Assembly (NCBI GenBank): GCA_947463345.1
Contig: CANHSA010000003.1
Coordinates: 1-43,379, forward strand
Direction: 5' to 3'
Source: Flavobacteriales bacterium
GTDB taxonomy: Bacteria; Bacteroidota; Bacteroidia; Flavobacteriales_D; Crocinitomicaceae
Length of the DNA: 43,379 bases
Shown: positions 26,353-34,246 of the stretch, one piece after another
Position numbering within the stretch: position 1 is the stretch's first letter
Layout: each line of letters opens with the position of its first letter
Translations under genes and position numbers: made by a program
The notes under the pieces: generated by a model
Database searches by the model: none
Seen by the model: the letters and a program-made list of their open reading frames with translations, nothing else
Told to the model about the DNA's origin: nothing

Positions 26353-27153
26353 ATGCACTTCATCGAAACGCTATTTGACCTCAAATCTGGAGATTTTAGT
26401 AAAGTCATCTTTTCCTTACTCACCAACGTGATCCTCGCCATAGTAATTGCGGTAGTGGGTTTTTGGCTTACGGGCGTTCTTACGCGCTTGGTCAATCGTA
26501 TTTTGCGCAAGAGCGATACCGATGCTGGGCTCATTTCTTTTCTGACAAGTTTCTTGTCTATGGCCTTGAAAATCATGGTGGTCATTTCTGCCATTACTCA
26601 ATTAGGCGTCGAAATGACTTCTTTTCTTACCTTGCTTGGTGCAGCTGGAATTGCTGTGGGTATGGCATTTTCCGGAACGCTATCCAATTTTGCTGGCGGC
26701 ATCATGATTCTTGTTTTAAAGCCTTTTAAAGTTGGCGACGACATCATGGCCTTAGGCGAACAGGGTGTTGTGTCAGAAATCCAAATTTTCAATACCTATC
26801 TCAAAACTGCAGATCATAAAGTTTTGGTTTTTCCGAACGGTCCTCTTGCCAACGGCACTATCGTCAATTACACCAAAGAATCAACGCGTCGCATCGAATG
26901 GACCTTTATTTTTGAGCATGCTGTACAAATCAGCGACATTCAGCAAGTCATTGGCGCGGCTTTAAAAACAGATAAACGGGTGCTCCAAAAGCCAGAACCT
27001 ATTATTGGTGTCCAACAACTCACGGAAGCAGGTTTGCAAATCAAAGTCAAGTGTTGGGTCAAAAATGCTGATCACGCAACTGTTTTTTATCAAGTGCAGC
27101 AATTAATTATAGAAGCGGCGCGTGCAGCAGCCCTTCCATTTGCAAAATCTTAA
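26353..27153 (+). CDS. Small MscS-family mechanosensitive channel
   Basis: The 266-residue protein is close in size to E. coli MscS (286). It has three predicted helices; the pore helix contains LLGAAGIAVGMAFSGTLSNFAGG, followed by KPFKVGDDIMALGEQGVV and FPNGPLANGTIVNYT. It should be an osmotic safety valve in the inner membrane. It is distinct in sequence and length from the 374-residue MscS protein at 18768. Confidence 0.92.
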   Translation: MHFIETLFDLKSGDFSKVIFSLLTNVILAIVIAVVGFWLTGVLTRLVNRILRKSDTDAGLISFLTSFLSMALKIMVVISAITQLGVEMTSFLTLLGAAGIAVGMAFSGTLSNFAGGIMILVLKPFKVGDDIMALGEQGVVSEIQIFNTYLKTADHKVLVFPNGPLANGTIVNYTKESTRRIEWTFIFEHAVQISDIQQVIGAALKTDKRVLQKPEPIIGVQQLTEAGLQIKVKCWVKNADHATVFYQVQQLIIEAARAAALPFAKS

Positions 27154-27187
27154 AAGTTTTTTATTAAATTCGAAACCTAACCTAGCT

Positions 27188-27205
27188 TCACATTTCAAAA
27201 TGTGA
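27188..27205. promoter_or_regulatory. Inverted repeat TCACATTT-CA-AAATGTGA before the DUF1295 gene
   Basis: Perfect 8-bp arms are separated by 2 nt, 18 nt before ATG 27224 and just upstream of TAAATTTA (27209-27216), a near match to the -7 box. There is no T-tract, so a protein-binding site is more likely than a terminator. The regulator is unknown; TGTGA/TCACA halves resemble Crp-type sites. Confidence 0.45.
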
Positions 27206-27223
27206 TCCTAAATTTACGTAAAC

Positions 27224-28153
27224 ATGCTACTCACTATTCTACTTTTGATCTTTACCGTCGTGGTTGCGCCACTCATCTGTCTCAATTTTGGTTATACACC
27301 CAGTGAGTTGCAATATGATATCTTAGCACAAATGTACTTACCTGTTGGTATTGTCATCGCTTATTGTTTTGTGGTCGGAGAAATCTCTCGCAATAACTCA
27401 CAGGTCGACAAACTTTGGAGTATCGTGCCCATTTACTACGTTTGGCACATGGTATTTTTAGCGCCAGAGTTATCAGAACGCATGGTTCTTATGGCCATAT
27501 TAGTAACCATTTGGGGTGCGCGCTTGACCTTTAATTTTGCCCGCCGCGGTGCTTACACTTTGCGCTTTTGGGCTGGTGAAGAAGACTATCGCTGGGAAGC
27601 ATTGCGCAATCGACCTGGTTTCAATAATAAGTTTATTTGGGGACTTTTCAATTTGTTCTTTATTTCGGCTTATCAAAACATCCTGATATTTTCATTTACA
27701 GTACCCATTTTAGCCACGTTATCTACCACTGCTGATCCGCAACTCAACATGATTGACTATTTACTTGCTGCACTCATGTTGCTAGCAGTGGTCATTGAAT
27801 ATATTGCTGACCAACAGCAATATGACTTCCAAACAGAAAAGCACCGCCGCATCAAAGCAGGTGAGCCTTTAGGCGAATACGAAGTTGGTTTTGTATCTAC
27901 AGGCTTGTGGAGTATTGTTCGCCACCCTAACTACGCCATGGAACAAAGTATTTGGGTTATTTTCTATTTGTTCAGCGTCAATGCGACAGGGCAATGGATC
28001 AATTGGACAATTGGTGGTTGTATTTTGCTACTCATTCTCTTTAAAGGCAGTTCTGATTTCTCTGAAGAACTCTCTGCCAATAAGTATTCCGCCTACAAAG
28101 ATTACCAAAAACGCGTTCCGAGGTTTATTCCTGGTTTCAAATTCGGAAAGTAA
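27224..28153 (+). CDS. DUF1295 membrane protein (steroid-reductase/ICMT-like fold)
   Basis: The 309-residue polytopic membrane protein has about seven hydrophobic segments. The C-terminal half has the DUF1295 signature: RPGFNNKFIWGLFNLFF, EYIADQQQYDFQTEKHRR and STGLWSIVRHPNYAMEQSIW. The family is related to 3-oxo-5-alpha-steroid 4-dehydrogenases and isoprenylcysteine methyltransferases, so an enzyme acting on a lipid or isoprenoid is likely, but the substrate is unknown. It is probably a single-gene transcript. Confidence 0.82.
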   Translation: MLLTILLLIFTVVVAPLICLNFGYTPSELQYDILAQMYLPVGIVIAYCFVVGEISRNNSQVDKLWSIVPIYYVWHMVFLAPELSERMVLMAILVTIWGARLTFNFARRGAYTLRFWAGEEDYRWEALRNRPGFNNKFIWGLFNLFFISAYQNILIFSFTVPILATLSTTADPQLNMIDYLLAALMLLAVVIEYIADQQQYDFQTEKHRRIKAGEPLGEYEVGFVSTGLWSIVRHPNYAMEQSIWVIFYLFSVNATGQWINWTIGGCILLLILFKGSSDFSEELSANKYSAYKDYQKRVPRFIPGFKFGK

Positions 28154-28157
28154 TTTT

Positions 28158-28319
28158 TTACTTCAAGAACTTCAATACACTAAAGGCTAAAGCAAAAAAC
28201 ACCACAATTTGCATGAACCATTGTGCACTACCTTGATGCCCTTTTGATTTGAGGTAAAAGTGATTGAGGGTGCCCAGTGTAAAGCCAATAGCTAAAGCAA
28301 GTAAGAGCGGATGACGCAT
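28158..28319 (-). CDS. Small 53-residue membrane protein, not in the ORF track
   Basis: A minus-strand frame from ATG 28319 to TAA 28158 encodes 53 residues beginning MRHPLLLALAIGFTLGTLNH. It has two hydrophobic helices (LLLALAIGFTLG and FMQIVVFFALAFSVL) separated by a short polar loop (KSKGHQGSAQ). It fills most of the otherwise empty 28154-28362 gap and follows the DinB-like gene by 43 nt on the same strand, which suggests the end of that operon. I recognise no family. A chance ORF is possible but the two-helix hairpin pattern argues for a real gene. Confidence 0.6.
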   Translation of the reverse strand: MRHPLLLALAIGFTLGTLNHFYLKSKGHQGSAQWFMQIVVFFALAFSVLKFLK

Positions 28320-28362
28320 CTGAAAGTTCTTTTGATGGGAAAGAAGCGAAAGGAATAGAGGC

Positions 28363-28818
28363 TTAAATTAGGCCAAATTGTTCAAAATGGTGGGCAAAAT
28401 GCTTGGTGTGCAAGCGCTGCCATTGCGAATAATTGAGCTCTCCGTAAAAAGGGTGGAGGGCTGTTCGGCTGGCATCTTCCTCGTACCATTCTTCAAAAGA
28501 CAAAAAGGCATCAGTGAACTCATCAATTGCGGTTTCGAGTTCGTCGTTGCGCAATGGGGTTTCTGGTGTAGCAAACGAAACCTGAACGTCTTTGGCCATG
28601 GGTTTGTCAGATTCTAACCATGCTTGCATGCGCTCAATGCGGTCTGTGGGAACTTCTAATTGGTAGTCGCCTTTACCTACTGACATATAGAGTGCATCGG
28701 CAAGATGCTCTACCATGCGTTGGGCATTCATTTGACCCCAAGAAGGTGTTGTGTTTTTGTTGAGTTGAGCAAGTTGGGCCAACATGGCCTCGAGTTCTAG
28801 TTGAAAGGAAATAGCCAT
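28363..28818 (-). CDS. DinB-like/DUF1569 protein
   Basis: The 151-residue soluble protein looks like a DinB-type four-helix bundle. Candidate metal-binding histidines are in MVEHLADAL and in the C-terminal HTKHFAHHFEQF, next to HPFYGELNYSQW, a stretch I associate with DUF1569. DinB-like proteins include thiol transferases and metal-dependent hydrolases, so the reaction is open. Its ATG overlaps the stop of the lipid kinase gene by one base (TAATG), so the two are translated together. Confidence 0.7.
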   Translation of the reverse strand: MAISFQLELEAMLAQLAQLNKNTTPSWGQMNAQRMVEHLADALYMSVGKGDYQLEVPTDRIERMQAWLESDKPMAKDVQVSFATPETPLRNDELETAIDEFTDAFLSFEEWYEEDASRTALHPFYGELNYSQWQRLHTKHFAHHFEQFGLI

Positions 28819-29696
28819 TATTTTTGACCTACAATGATGTGAAGTGAGTGTGGTACAACGCGCACGTTGAGTTCGCGCATAACGGTAATTGGTTCGCCGT
28901 CGTGATGTGCAACGCCATTTGGTAAGGAAATTTTGGCGTTTTTAAAGGAGATGACCTCTGCATAAAAGGATTGATCTGAACGACCCGTAAAAAACTGAAA
29001 AATCATTTTTGGAATGCCAAACAATGAGAAAGGCTTGAGCAAGAAAAGTTCTAGCTTGCCGTCGGTGGCATCTGATTTTGGCGATACTTTAAAACCGTTA
29101 CCGAACTCAGAGGTATTGGCAATGGTACAAAGTACGACCGGAAGTTTTTTGATTTGCCCGTTGGTATCTATGGAGATGTTCATGGGGTTATAGCGGAAGA
29201 ATTCTTTGAAGACATGCTTAACGTAGGTCCAAAAACCGCGTTTATGGTCTTCGTCGAACTTTTTGGCGATAACGGCATCTAGCCCGTATCCTCCAACACC
29301 AAGGAAGGGTTGGTCATTGACCATGACGGTATCCATGATGATTTGTTGGTTGAGGTTGATGGTTTGGATCGCTTTTTTGATGTTGCGTGGAATGAACATG
29401 TGGCGTGCTAGCCCATTGCCCGAACCAATTGGAATAACGGCAAGGCTTGTGTTGGTACCGATGAGTGTGGTGCCGACTTCGTGAACGGAGCCATCGCCGC
29501 CTACAGCGCAAACGATGTCGATGCCAAGTTGAACGGCTTCTTGTGCAATTTCAATGGCGTGCCCTTTATATTTGGTGTATTGTATTTCGAAGGTGTAGGT
29601 GTCGTGGTCTAGAAAACGACGGATAAGCGCAGGGATGTCGTCTTTGCGACGCACACCAGAAATGGGATTGATAATAAACCAAATGCGCTTTTTCAT
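28818..29696 (-). CDS. Diacylglycerol kinase-like lipid kinase (DagK/YegS family)
   Basis: The 292-residue protein has a DAGK catalytic domain: IWFIINPISG, the nucleotide loop AVGGDGSVHEVG (usual GGDGT with Ser for Thr) and PIGSGNGLARHMFIP. The C-terminal part carries SPKSDATDGKLELFLL and HHDGEPI. It probably phosphorylates diacylglycerol or a related lipid at the inner membrane. The ORF extends to 29738, but MKKRIWFIINPISG at 29696 is the family start, and a TAATTTTG box lies 29 nt upstream. Confidence 0.88.
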   Translation of the reverse strand: MKKRIWFIINPISGVRRKDDIPALIRRFLDHDTYTFEIQYTKYKGHAIEIAQEAVQLGIDIVCAVGGDGSVHEVGTTLIGTNTSLAVIPIGSGNGLARHMFIPRNIKKAIQTINLNQQIIMDTVMVNDQPFLGVGGYGLDAVIAKKFDEDHKRGFWTYVKHVFKEFFRYNPMNISIDTNGQIKKLPVVLCTIANTSEFGNGFKVSPKSDATDGKLELFLLKPFSLFGIPKMIFQFFTGRSDQSFYAEVISFKNAKISLPNGVAHHDGEPITVMRELNVRVVPHSLHIIVGQK

Positions 29697-29725
29697 AGTT
29701 GGGGCGCAGTAAAATGCGCTTTTCT

Positions 29726-29733
29726 CAAAATTA
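29726..29733 (-). promoter_or_regulatory. -7 box (TAATTTTG) for the lipid kinase operon
   Basis: On the minus strand TAATTTTG matches TAnnTTTG, 29 nt before ATG 29696. It lies inside the longer ORF-track frame, which supports the later start. No good -33 TTG is seen. Confidence 0.45.
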
Positions 29734-29823
29734 AACATTTTTTGGCAATACAGCTGAAAGTTTTATAGACTTTTACGCCTAAATTCCTGCATTTGCGGTA
29801 TTTTTAACAACAAAAATAGTGCC

Positions 29824-30531
29824 ATGAAGAAAAAAGCCGCCAACGACCCTATCGCTACCAACCGACAACACCTCATCGATATTTTATTGCACAAATCAGC
29901 GCTCAAACAAGATATCGCCGACGACATCGAACTTGTGTTTGCGCAACTCCGCACTCTAATTGACCAAGAGTTGGCAGCGCTTAAAACAGTAATTACAGAT
30001 GAACGTGTGCGTCTTTGGGTAAAAGACAGAGGCGATCACGAATTTCACGTTTACATCGGAAGCGATGTGCTTGTTTTCAATCTTCACCACAACGTTTTTC
30101 GCCTCCCAGATTCCAATCCTCTTTGGGGTACTGCCTATTTCAAGGCCAATCCAAACAATGGCTATTTTGGCACCATTCATATCTACAATTTTCTGGCGGA
30201 GTCTATGCAGCAAAATCGCCTAGACGACATGGGTAATTTAATTGCGCGTATTTTTATCAATCATGAAAGACATTTCTTTATTGAAGGAAAAGGTTCTTTG
30301 GGTGCCACTTTTAGCGATCCTCAGCACATGCTGTTGTCCGAACAACTATTGCAGCTAATTGCACAAATGGCCTTTGCTTATGCCTTGCAATTTGATCTTT
30401 ACATTCCACCATTTGAATATATGGATAATGTGAGCGTCGGTCAGATTTTCATGATGGGCGAACAGCTCAAACTCAAAACAGGTAAGCGCCTGGGTTTTAA
30501 AATGAGTTCTGACGACCCAGATTTTTCTTAA
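29824..30531 (+). CDS. Conserved protein of unknown function
   Basis: The 235-residue soluble protein has no signal or membrane segment. The N-terminal third is helical (ANDPIATNRQHLIDILLHKS). The middle is alternating beta-rich (RLWVKDRGDHEFHVYIGSDVLVFNLHHNVF), followed by IHIYNFLAESMQQNRLDDMG and a conserved-looking HERHFFIEGKG. I recall homologues in other Bacteroidota but no named domain. No catalytic motif stands out. It sits between a lipid kinase (divergent) and the tRNA-Glu pair. Confidence 0.78.
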   Translation: MKKKAANDPIATNRQHLIDILLHKSALKQDIADDIELVFAQLRTLIDQELAALKTVITDERVRLWVKDRGDHEFHVYIGSDVLVFNLHHNVFRLPDSNPLWGTAYFKANPNNGYFGTIHIYNFLAESMQQNRLDDMGNLIARIFINHERHFFIEGKGSLGATFSDPQHMLLSEQLLQLIAQMAFAYALQFDLYIPPFEYMDNVSVGQIFMMGEQLKLKTGKRLGFKMSSDDPDFS

Positions 30532-30549
30532 AAAAAATGGTTGGCGCCC

Positions 30550-30579
30550 TTGCGCTTCAAGAAATTCCTACTATATTTG
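30550..30579 (+). promoter_or_regulatory. Promoter of the tRNA-Glu pair
   Basis: TTG (30550-30552), a 19-nt spacer and TATATTTG (30572-30579) give a full Bacteroidota promoter. The box ends 30 nt before the mature tRNA 5' end, so a short leader is processed off. Confidence 0.65.
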
Positions 30580-30609
30580 CAATCCCAAATTCTGGGGTTT
30601 TGACATTTT

Positions 30610-30684
30610 GGCCCATTCGTCTAGTGGTTAGGACGCAAGGTTTTCATCCTTGAAACAGGAGTTCGATTCTCCTATGGGCTGCCA
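30610..30684 (+). tRNA. tRNA-Glu (anticodon TTC), CCA encoded
   Basis: The cloverleaf is complete: acceptor GGCCCAT with ATGGGCT, anticodon stem CAAGG/CCTTG with loop TTTTCAT (anticodon TTC), and T-arm AGGAG-TTCGATT-CTCCT. The discriminator is G and CCA is encoded (30682-30684). Confidence 0.95.
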
Positions 30685-30690
30685 ATTTTT

Positions 30691-30762
30691 GGCCCATTCG
30701 TCTAGTGGTTAGGACGCAAGGTTTTCATCCTTGAAACAGGAGTTCGATTCTCCTATGGGCTG
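30691..30762 (+). tRNA. tRNA-Glu (anticodon TTC), CCA not encoded
   Basis: Sequence identical to the first copy through the discriminator G30762, then CTTTTTTTAACG instead of CCA. The tail must be added by the CCA-adding enzyme encoded at 35553. The T7 run could weakly terminate transcription or lead on to rpsT, 32 nt downstream. Confidence 0.95.
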
Positions 30763-30794
30763 CTTTTTTAACGAGATTAATTATATAAACAGCT

Positions 30795-31046
30795 ATGGCA
30801 AACCATAAATCATCCATCAAGCGCATTCGTTCAAATGAGTCTAAGCGCGTATTGAATAAATACCAGCACAAAACCACTCGTAACGCGATGCGTAAATTGC
30901 GTGCAACCAAAGACCGCAAAGAAGCTGAAGGTTTATTTCCTGCAGTTGTAGCTATGTTGGACAAATTGGCAAAACGCAACATCATTCACAAAAACAAAGC
31001 TGCCAACCTTAAGTCTGGTTTGCAATTGCGCATCAACGCGCTCTAA
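30795..31046 (+). CDS. rpsT: 30S ribosomal protein S20
   Basis: The 83-residue highly basic protein matches S20 throughout: [18 protein letters not shown] at the start and [19 protein letters not shown] at the end. It binds 16S rRNA early in 30S assembly. It follows the tRNA-Glu pair by 32 nt with no separate promoter recognised, so read-through from the tRNA promoter is plausible. A strong hairpin follows. Confidence 0.97.
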   Translation: MANHKSSIKRIRSNESKRVLNKYQHKTTRNAMRKLRATKDRKEAEGLFPAVVAMLDKLAKRNIIHKNKAANLKSGLQLRINAL

Positions 31047-31070
31047 GCTCCTTTTTTTGTATTGAATTTG

Positions 31071-31105
31071 AAGGGCTACCTCTATGGGGTGGCCCTTGTT
31101 TTTTT
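31071..31105 (+). terminator. Rho-independent terminator after rpsT
   Basis: A 10-bp stem aagggctacc/ggtggccctt (one G-T pair, 7-nt loop) is followed by G and seven T. It starts 25 nt after the rpsT stop. Confidence 0.88.
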
Positions 31106-31107
31106 AT

Positions 31108-31115
31108 TAAGTTTG
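31108..31115 (+). promoter_or_regulatory. -7 box (TAAGTTTG) for the porin-like gene
   Basis: TAAGTTTG begins 3 nt after the rpsT terminator T-tract and ends 4 nt before ATG 31120. No -33 TTG sits at the usual spacing. Confidence 0.42.
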
Positions 31116-31119
31116 CATC

Positions 31120-32859
31120 ATGCGCCATTGTTTTTTGCTGCTTTTTATTTTTAGCTTTTTTCACCTGACAAGAGCGCAACTTTTGGTGGCGCCAGACACC
31201 CTGCGTTCTGCCGATCGCGTCATAGGGCCAGCAGATTCCTTGCTGCAATTTATGGAAGGTTTTTCTTCTCCATTTTTTATTAGTACAGGGCAAAATCACC
31301 CCAGTCTTTGGTCCGTTTTTAAGCCAGGATTAGCGCCGTTATCTACGGCTAATTTTAGTCACAAAAACCTCATCTTCAGCGCGTTGCCGCATATCGGGTT
31401 TGCTTATGGTTTTGGGGCGCAAGGTTCACAACGTTTGCGCCTAGATTACGAACAATTGTTTGCCAAGCGCACCTTATTGAACTTGCGCTATGACCGCCAT
31501 CAGCAAGCGGGTTTCATCAGGGCAAGCGAATTGCGCATGAGCTCATTGGAGGTTCAGCTCGCCCAATATGGCAAGCGCTACCAAGTACTTGCCTCATTTT
31601 CGAATTTGAGCAATGACCGGCAATGGTCAGGTGGTTTGGCCAATTGGTCTCAAATTGGGCTGGTTTCTCCCGAACTACTTCCTGTGGTCAAAACAACGGC
31701 CTACACCTTTCAAAATAGCTATCAGGCCAAACTTGATGCTGCCTATTTGTTAGGTTCGGATAGCCTCAGCGGTTTTAGAATCATCACCAGAAATACCTAT
31801 AACAACCAACTTCGTCGCTACGAAGAGACCGACTCATTAGAACTGTATTATTCCCAACTCAATTTCAATACAGACTCCTGTAGAGATGTCTTTGCCACCC
31901 AAATTTGGCAGCATCAAATAGGCTTGGCTTATGTGCAGAAGAAACTCCTCTTGAGCTCTGCAATGGAATTGCGCAGGTTGTTTTGGCAAGACAACCAATT
32001 TAGTTACGACACCACAGAACTCAACTTAGTCAATGAGGCTAAATATCAATTCAAAGTAGGTTTTTTGAAGCACAATAGCACCATCAATTTCTTTGGAGCA
32101 GGGGGCGGCATACACGCCAACACTCGCTTTGAGTCAAAATTACCTTTTGGAAAATTCCAATTGCAGCACCTCTTTTTGCGCGCTTGGCCCGAGTTAATGC
32201 AACGAACCTATTTTAGCAATTTGACGAGTTATCAATTTGTTCAACCACAATTGCAGCAAAGCATGTTACTAGATGCCAAATGCACAGCCCAACTGGGGTC
32301 TCTTGAAACCCGTTTCTCAATGGCATACATGCGCAATCAAAAGGTATATCGCTTTAACAGTCAACTGATGAATTGGCAACTTGTTGGACCGCAAAGTGCG
32401 TATCAAGCCACACTTGATTTAGTATACAATACTAAAGGATGGCGTTTTTCAACGCAAACAAGTTATACCAACTGGGAGTTGGCAAGCCAAAACGTATTGC
32501 CACCGCTTTCTTCTGAGTTCCATGTACAATGGAGCGGAGGCGTTTTGAAAAACAAACAATTGAAGTTAGTGGCTGGCGCAGCGGTTCAGGCGCTGTATGG
32601 CGGTACATTTACTCGGCTGTCTTACTTGCCCTATTTAGAAACGCTCGATTGGCAGGTCTATGAAAACTCAGCGTTGTATCCTGTTGAGCGCATCTTTAAT
32701 GCAAAAGCAGATTTAATGCTAGAAGTAAAGACCTTTCGATTTTTTGTTCAGGCCACCAATATGCTTGGTTTTATAGATCCAAGCGCAAGTATGTTCCAAG
32801 GAATTCCGTATCCGAGTATGCAAATCAGGATAGGACTTACCTGGGACTTCTGGAATTAA
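31120..32859 (+). CDS. Putative outer-membrane beta-barrel porin (Porin_10-like)
   Basis: The 579-residue protein has a signal peptide (MRHCFLLLFIFSFFHLTRAQ). The rest is made of amphipathic beta strands with alternating aromatic residues and ends in an outer-membrane barrel terminus (MQIRIGLTWDFWN). The pattern fits the Bacteroidota putative porin family, including HIGFAYGFGAQGSQRLRLDYEQ-type strands and the closing FFVQATNML stretch. Substrate is unknown. It is probably a single-gene transcript between the rpsT terminator and the convergent sucD. Confidence 0.78.
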   Translation: MRHCFLLLFIFSFFHLTRAQLLVAPDTLRSADRVIGPADSLLQFMEGFSSPFFISTGQNHPSLWSVFKPGLAPLSTANFSHKNLIFSALPHIGFAYGFGAQGSQRLRLDYEQLFAKRTLLNLRYDRHQQAGFIRASELRMSSLEVQLAQYGKRYQVLASFSNLSNDRQWSGGLANWSQIGLVSPELLPVVKTTAYTFQNSYQAKLDAAYLLGSDSLSGFRIITRNTYNNQLRRYEETDSLELYYSQLNFNTDSCRDVFATQIWQHQIGLAYVQKKLLLSSAMELRRLFWQDNQFSYDTTELNLVNEAKYQFKVGFLKHNSTINFFGAGGGIHANTRFESKLPFGKFQLQHLFLRAWPELMQRTYFSNLTSYQFVQPQLQQSMLLDAKCTAQLGSLETRFSMAYMRNQKVYRFNSQLMNWQLVGPQSAYQATLDLVYNTKGWRFSTQTSYTNWELASQNVLPPLSSEFHVQWSGGVLKNKQLKLVAGAAVQALYGGTFTRLSYLPYLETLDWQVYENSALYPVERIFNAKADLMLEVKTFRFFVQATNMLGFIDPSASMFQGIPYPSMQIRIGLTWDFWN

Positions 32860-32894
32860 GCCTGCTCTAAATTAAACTTAAAGGAATGAAGTGC

Positions 32895-33767
32895 TTATTG
32901 AGCAAGTACTTCTGCCATTTTTGCACCAATTTGTGCTGGAGAATCTACCACGTGAATACCACATTCGCGCATGATGCGTTTTTTAGCTTCAGCGGTGTCG
33001 TCGGCGCCGCCAACAATTGCACCAGCATGACCCATTGTGCGGCCTTTTGGAGCGGTTTCACCAGCGATAAAGCCAACTACAGGCTTGGTGCCGTTTTCTT
33101 TGATCCAGCGTGCTGCGATTGCTTCTAGGTTACCTCCGATTTCGCCAATCATGACAATTCCTTCGGTTTCTGGGTCGTTCATGAGGAGCTCAACGGCTTC
33201 GCGAGTGGTGGTTCCGATAATTGGGTCGCCACCAATACCAATTGCGGTAGTAATGCCCATACCGGCTTTGGCGACTTGGTCGGCAGCTTCGTAAGTAAGC
33301 GTACCAGATTTTGATACGATGCCTATTTTACCTTTTTTGAAGACGAAACCTGGCATGATACCTACTTTTGCTTCGCCTGCAGTAATGACACCTGGGCAGT
33401 TAGGACCAATTAGACGTGTGTTGAATGCTTTGATGTATTCTTTGGCGGTTACCATGTCGTTGACAGGAATACCTTCTGTGATACAAACAATTACCTTGAT
33501 GCCAGCTTGTGCTGCTTCCATAATGGCGTCGGCAGCAAAGGCAGGCGGTACAAAAATAATAGAGGTATCGGCTCCGGTTTGGGTAACTGCGTCAGAAACG
33601 GTATTAAATACGGGGCGCTCTAAATGTGATGTGCCACCTTTTCCTGGTGTAACACCACCAACCACGTTTGTGCCAAATTCGATCATTTGGGTGGCGTGAA
33701 AGGTGCCTTCGCTACCTGTAAAACCTTGTACAATTACTTTGGAGTTTTTATTTACCAATACACTCAT
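32895..33767 (-). CDS. sucD: Succinyl-CoA ligase (ADP-forming) alpha subunit
   Basis: SucD with SucC converts succinyl-CoA to succinate with substrate-level phosphorylation in the TCA cycle. The 290-residue subunit has the CoA-binding N-terminus ([27 protein letters not shown]), [12 protein letters not shown] and the phosphohistidine loop [12 protein letters not shown]. All catalytic features are present. sucC is not adjacent, as is common in this phylum. A TATTTTTG box lies 22 nt upstream. Confidence 0.96.
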   Translation of the reverse strand: MSVLVNKNSKVIVQGFTGSEGTFHATQMIEFGTNVVGGVTPGKGGTSHLERPVFNTVSDAVTQTGADTSIIFVPPAFAADAIMEAAQAGIKVIVCITEGIPVNDMVTAKEYIKAFNTRLIGPNCPGVITAGEAKVGIMPGFVFKKGKIGIVSKSGTLTYEAADQVAKAGMGITTAIGIGGDPIIGTTTREAVELLMNDPETEGIVMIGEIGGNLEAIAARWIKENGTKPVVGFIAGETAPKGRTMGHAGAIVGGADDTAEAKKRIMRECGIHVVDSPAQIGAKMAEVLAQ

Positions 33768-33789
33768 AATATCTTGTTTTTTTGCGTGT

Positions 33790-33797
33790 CAAAAATA
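33790..33797 (-). promoter_or_regulatory. -7 box (TATTTTTG) for sucD
   Basis: On the minus strand TATTTTTG ends 22 nt before ATG 33767. A TTG at 33816-33814 would be its -33 box with a 16-nt spacer, slightly short. Confidence 0.5.
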
Positions 33798-33802
33798 AGC
33801 AT

Positions 33803-34246
33803 TTATTTGGCATCAATGACCTTCATTTTAAAATAGAGGATTTTATCTTTGCCAATTTTGTCGGTACCGCCCTGACCATAACCTAGTTGCGGTGGCACAA
33901 TACAATGTAACTGACTTCCTACTGGCAGGCTATAAAGTGCTTCTTGCCAACCTTTAATGAGTCCGCTGAGGGGAAGGCCAATACCTTGATCTTGCACTTC
34001 AATGATTTTACCGGATAACAATTTGAGGGTGTAACTTACCCAAACGCTGTCTTGAACTTGAATAGGCCGACCAGAACCCAGTGAATCAATTTTTAAATAA
34101 AGACCACTTCCCGTGGGCTTCAGGTCAAGTTTGTATTTTTTGTTGTAGGCCTTGATCTGTGTTTCAAATTTGTTGAGATCTGTATTTGAATAGCCACAAG
34201 CATTGAGCAAGGCAAATAGAGCGCATATTGCTAAAAACGATTTCAT
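33803..34246 (-). CDS. FKBP-type prolyl isomerase lipoprotein
   Basis: The 147-residue protein has a lipoprotein signal (MKSFLAICALFALLNACG) and a single FKBP domain (DSVWVSYTLKLLSGKIIEVQ, LIKGWQEALYSLPVGSQLHC, PPQLGYGQGG). It should be anchored to the periplasmic face of a membrane and assist folding. Some FKBP core aromatic positions differ (SYTLKL rather than HYTGTL), so isomerase activity may be weak. Its ATG overlaps the methyltransferase stop (ATGA). Confidence 0.87.
   Translation of the reverse strand: MKSFLAICALFALLNACGYSNTDLNKFETQIKAYNKKYKLDLKPTGSGLYLKIDSLGSGRPIQVQDSVWVSYTLKLLSGKIIEVQDQGIGLPLSGLIKGWQEALYSLPVGSQLHCIVPPQLGYGQGGTDKIGKDKILYFKMKVIDAK

Larger units (their letters stand above)
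30606..30763 (+). repeat. Tandem duplication of the tRNA-Glu gene
   Basis: Two identical 77-nt units (30606-30682 and 30687-30763) are separated by CAAT. Identity stops right after the C that follows the discriminator, so only the first copy continues into CA. Confidence 0.85.
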
